This document shows positions 3,743 to 6,652 of a stretch of DNA of 6,652 bases, piece by piece. Each line of letters begins with the position of its first letter. The stretch's first letter is position 1. A program made the position numbers and the translations under genes. The stretch comes from Halobacteriales archaeon (GTDB lineage: Archaea > Halobacteriota > Halobacteria > Halobacteriales > SKSH01), in assembly GCA_007118075.1 (NCBI GenBank), contig SKSH01000025.1, forward strand, positions 1 to 6,652. The letters are read 5' to 3'. The notes beneath the pieces are model-generated. The model saw nothing but the letters and a program-made list of their open reading frames with translations. It was not told the origin of the DNA and did no database searches.

Positions 3743-6652
3743 ATGTATCTCGAAGAACTCGTCATCGACAATTTCAAGAGTTTCGGAGAGCGCACACGGC
3801 TTCCGTTGCGCGATGATTTCACCGCCATCACCGGTCCAAACGGTTCTGGAAAGTCGAACATCCTCGATGCTATCCAGTTCGCTCTCGGTCTCGGTCGCGT
3901 CAGTGACGTTCGTGCTCGCAGGCTGACCGACCTCATTCATCACACCGAGGAAGAGGAGCCACGGCTACCACGTGAGGCAGAGGTCACCGTCATCGTGAAC
4001 AACGAGGACCGCGTACTCAGTGCTGATCAGATTGCGGCGGCAGTCGGTGAGGAACTCCTCGATCCAGATCGCTTCGAGATCAAGCGACGTATCAGACAAA
4101 CACCGAACAACTCGTACTCATATTACTATATCGACGACAAGAAGGTCAATCTCGGCGATATCCGTGAGCTGATGGCGCAAGCCGGTGTCAGCGACGACCG
4201 GTACAACATCGTCCCACAAGGTGACATCACCGAATTGATCAATCTCACCCCGATGCAGCGTCGAACGATCATCGATGAGATCGCCGGGGTTGCTGAGTTC
4301 GATGAGAAGAAAGAGCAGGCGGGGGCAGAACTCGAGACCGTCAGAGAACGGATCGAGGAGGTCCGACTCCGGGTTGAAGAGAAGGCGCAGACACTCGAGC
4401 AGCTTGCCGACGAACGAGAGGAGGCGTTGGCGTATCAGGAGCTTGCGGAGGAGAAAGAAGAGTTCGAACGATATCAGCACGCGGCAGAGTTGAATGATCG
4501 TCGTGAGCAACTCGAGGAGACCATCGAGCGGATCGATGCCCTCGGTGCTGAACTCGCAGACGAACGTGTCGTGCTGGCGACTGCTGAAGAAACGGCGACA
4601 CGGATCGAAGAAGACATCGAAGATCTCACCGAGGAGATCGAGCGAAAGGGTGGGGAAGAACAGCGTGAGCTCCAGCTCGAGATCGAGACACTCCGAAACG
4701 AGATCGGACAACTTGAGGGACGTATCGAAGAGAAGCGTGACCGGATTGAATCCCGACACGATGATCGTCGAGATGCTGAGCTCAAACTCGATCGCAAGGA
4801 AGAGGCACTCGGTGACCTCAAAGCAGATCTCCGCGATCTGAAGGTCAGAAAGGCAGATCGCGTGGGTGACCTGGTTGATCACAAGGACGACCTTGCTGAA
4901 GTCAGGGCTGCGATAGACGATCTCGATGAGGCACAACGACGACTCAACGACCGCCTTCGCTATCAGGAACGACTCCTCGAGGAAGCCGTTTCGGTTCGTG
5001 ATGAGATACAACTCCAGTTAGATCGCCTCTATGATGAGGCGCGCCGTCGGGATCGTGAACGAGACGAGATTGATACTGCGATCGAAGAACTCGATGGGCT
5101 ACTCACCGAACGGCGTGACGATCGTGATGGTGTCGATCGTGAGATGGATCGCCTACAATCCGAACGCGCATCACTTCAGGCAGAAATCGAGGCACAGACC
5201 GCTGAACGGGAGGCGATCGATGCAGAACGAGCCGAGGTAATCGATGAGCTCGAGGAAGCAACCCAACGGTTCGCTGATTTGCAACGACAACAGCGGGATG
5301 CGGGACGTGGACAGTTCCCCGCCGCTGTCGCCCGTGTGCTCGGTGCAGACATCGACGGAATCCACGGGGCGGTCGCCTCCCTCGGTGATGTCGAGGATGA
5401 GGCACACGCCACGGCCTGTGAGGCGGCTGGCGGTGGCCGATTGGCGAACCTCGTGGTCGAGACCCCCTCGGTCGCTCAGGAATCCATCGAGTTCCTAAAA
5501 CGACGTAACGCCGGTCGAGCGACCTTCCTCCCGCTGACAGAGTTCAACGAACACTCCCTCCCGCCACTACCAAATCACGATGGCGTCATTGACTTCGCCC
5601 GGAACCTGGTCACCTACGACGATCGATATGCTGGTATCTTCTCGTATGTCCTTGGCACCACCCTCGTCGTCGAGGATCTCGACACGGCACGTGAGCTCAT
5701 GGGTGAGTTCAGGATGGTCACCCTCGACGGGGACCTGGTCGAACAAAGCGGCGCCATGCGCGGAGGATCTGGTCGAGACGCTCCGTACCGGTTCGGTGGT
5801 TCACGTAATCGACTCAAACGGCTTGCTGCACGGATCGAATCGCTTGAGTCTGAGCGTGAAGCCCTCGACAAACGCATCTCTGAGGCAGAGACTGCCCTGG
5901 CCGAAGCGACCGAACGCGACCGAACGCTTCGAGATGATCTCAGAGACCTCGAACGCGAGCGTGCCTCGCTCACCGACCGTATCACCCAACTTGAGGGACA
6001 GCGAGAGTCCAAGACCGAGCAGCTCGAGGCGATCGAATCGGCCAAAGAAACCACCATCGGTGAAATCGACGCATTGGAGACCAAGATGGCAGCCGCCGAG
6101 GCAGCCAGCGAGGCGATCGAAACGGCCGTCGAGGAGATCAAGGCGGCCCTTGCTGACACCCGACTCGGTGAGTTGACCACCAAACGTGACGAGCTGCGGG
6201 CGCTGATAGACGAGGTGCAAGACGATATCGACCGATACTCTGCCAAGCAGAACGAACTCGAACTCGAGATCGCCGGCGCAGAGGAACGGATCCAGGAACA
6301 CACAGACGCGATCGAGGCAGCTAACGAAGATGTCGTCCAACTCGAAGCAGAAATCGAAACACTCGAGGGAGAGATCAAGGAGATCGAATCCGATATCGAG
6401 GAACGACTCGAGGCAATCTCCGACCTAGAGGACGATCTCGCCGAGCTCAGAGCCGAACGTGAGGATCGACGTGAGGCGGTTGCTGATGCACGTGACGATG
6501 TGAATCAATCGAGGGCTCGAGTCACTGAACTCGAACGCGAACTCGATCCGCTCCGTTCACAGCGCGATCAGCTAGAATGGGAGATAGATGAGCTCGAGGA
6601 ATCAGTCGAGAACATCGAGGACATGGAGGAGGTCCCAGCGCTCGAAGTCGTC
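3743..6652 (+). CDS. smc: chromosome segregation protein SMC, C-terminus beyond window
   Basis: SMC is the ATP-driven chromosome-organising and loop-forming ATPase, normally working as a dimer with ScpA. I translated 970 codons without a stop. The start matches the family (MYLEELVIDNFKSFG). Walker A GPNGSGKS is at residues 31-38. The Q-loop segment YNIVPQGDITELIN has Q159, and GVAEFDEKK is at about 182-190. A long Glu/Arg-rich coiled coil runs to about 520. The hinge spans about 523-677, from GQFPAAVARVLGAD to its glycine-rich end SGAMRGGSG. The return coiled coil continues to the window edge. Haloarchaeal SMCs are roughly 1,190 residues from memory, so about 200 residues, including the signature motif and Walker B, lie outside. 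The hinge and FKSFG N-terminus argue for SMC over Rad50, whose apex has a zinc hook. The gene follows the coiled-coil gene by 18 nt with no clear Shine-Dalgarno or TATA box of its own. Confidence 0.99.
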   Translation, partial: MYLEELVIDNFKSFGERTRLPLRDDFTAITGPNGSGKSNILDAIQFALGLGRVSDVRARRLTDLIHHTEEEEPRLPREAEVTVIVNNEDRVLSADQIAAAVGEELLDPDRFEIKRRIRQTPNNSYSYYYIDDKKVNLGDIRELMAQAGVSDDRYNIVPQGDITELINLTPMQRRTIIDEIAGVAEFDEKKEQAGAELETVRERIEEVRLRVEEKAQTLEQLADEREEALAYQELAEEKEEFERYQHAAELNDRREQLEETIERIDALGAELADERVVLATAEETATRIEEDIEDLTEEIERKGGEEQRELQLEIETLRNEIGQLEGRIEEKRDRIESRHDDRRDAELKLDRKEEALGDLKADLRDLKVRKADRVGDLVDHKDDLAEVRAAIDDLDEAQRRLNDRLRYQERLLEEAVSVRDEIQLQLDRLYDEARRRDRERDEIDTAIEELDGLLTERRDDRDGVDREMDRLQSERASLQAEIEAQTAEREAIDAERAEVIDELEEATQRFADLQRQQRDAGRGQFPAAVARVLGADIDGIHGAVASLGDVEDEAHATACEAAGGGRLANLVVETPSVAQESIEFLKRRNAGRATFLPLTEFNEHSLPPLPNHDGVIDFARNLVTYDDRYAGIFSYVLGTTLVVEDLDTARELMGEFRMVTLDGDLVEQSGAMRGGSGRDAPYRFGGSRNRLKRLAARIESLESEREALDKRISEAETALAEATERDRTLRDDLRDLERERASLTDRITQLEGQRESKTEQLEAIESAKETTIGEIDALETKMAAAEAASEAIETAVEEIKAALADTRLGELTTKRDELRALIDEVQDDIDRYSAKQNELELEIAGAEERIQEHTDAIEAANEDVVQLEAEIETLEGEIKEIESDIEERLEAISDLEDDLAELRAEREDRREAVADARDDVNQSRARVTELERELDPLRSQRDQLEWEIDELEESVENIEDMEEVPALEVV
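5906..5927 (+). repeat. tandem 10-bp repeat (2.2 copies) inside smc
   Basis: GCGACCGAAC occurs twice in direct tandem, followed by GC, within the return coiled coil of smc. The unit is not a multiple of three, so gaining or losing one copy would shift the reading frame. The reading frame is intact here. Confidence 0.6.

Noticed and set aside
3638..3943. Minus-strand ORF of 101 codons opposite the end of the coiled-coil gene and the start of smc
   Set aside because: It is antisense to the SMC Walker A region and has no family resemblance.
4118..5011. Minus-strand open frame of 297 codons opposite smc
   Set aside because: The sense strand encodes the SMC Q-loop and coiled coil without interruption. 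The antisense product is a Leu/Ser-rich mirror of Glu/Asp/Arg codons.
5614..6378. Minus-strand Ser/Arg-rich open frame of 254 codons opposite the SMC hinge and return arm
   Set aside because: It is a low-complexity shadow of coiled-coil codons (GAG/GAT/CTC read in reverse), with no start signals.
1..6652. Search for CRISPR arrays, tRNAs, rRNA, insertion-sequence ends and replication-origin repeats
   Set aside because: No regularly spaced repeats, no cloverleaf-like stretch, no transposase motif and no long flanking inverted repeats were seen by eye. Almost all the DNA is occupied by four housekeeping-type genes.

Overview
This window looks like core chromosome from a haloarchaeon (class Halobacteria). 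The encoded proteins are rich in Asp and Glu and use Arg far more than Lys. TATA boxes sit about 27 nt ahead of start codons that have no leader. CTAG is very rare: I saw only two copies, both inside smc. GC content is moderate by eye, roughly 57-60% (not counted), and no species can be named.

Layout from left to right: (1) positions 1-1751, minus strand, the N-terminal 583 codons of DNA topoisomerase I (topA), with the C-terminus off the left edge; (2) 1752-1923, a 172-nt gap holding a possible topA promoter, a Shine-Dalgarno-like site and a doubtful 41-codon ORF; (3) 1924-3405, minus strand, complete gatB for subunit B of the tRNA-dependent amidotransferase; (4) 3406-3505, a 100-bp divergent promoter region with one TATA box for each direction; (5) 3506-3724, plus strand, a 72-residue coiled-coil protein of the kind haloarchaeal genomes label 'bZIP-like' or DUF7518; (6) 3743 to the right edge, plus strand, the first 970 codons of smc, covering the N-terminal ATPase half, first coiled-coil arm, hinge and most of the return arm. 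The Walker B and signature part of the head lies off the window.

Functionally the block pairs two DNA-topology and chromosome-organisation genes (topA, smc) with one translation gene (gatB). gatB and topA point left, possibly as one unit with an extra internal topA promoter. The small coiled-coil gene and smc point right, 18 nt apart, and are very likely one transcript. I see no mobile element, CRISPR array, tRNA or rRNA, and no evidence of a wholly new system. The most interesting under-described item is the small coiled-coil protein before smc, with its near-perfect heptad pattern, disordered acidic linker and short hydrophobic C-terminal tag.
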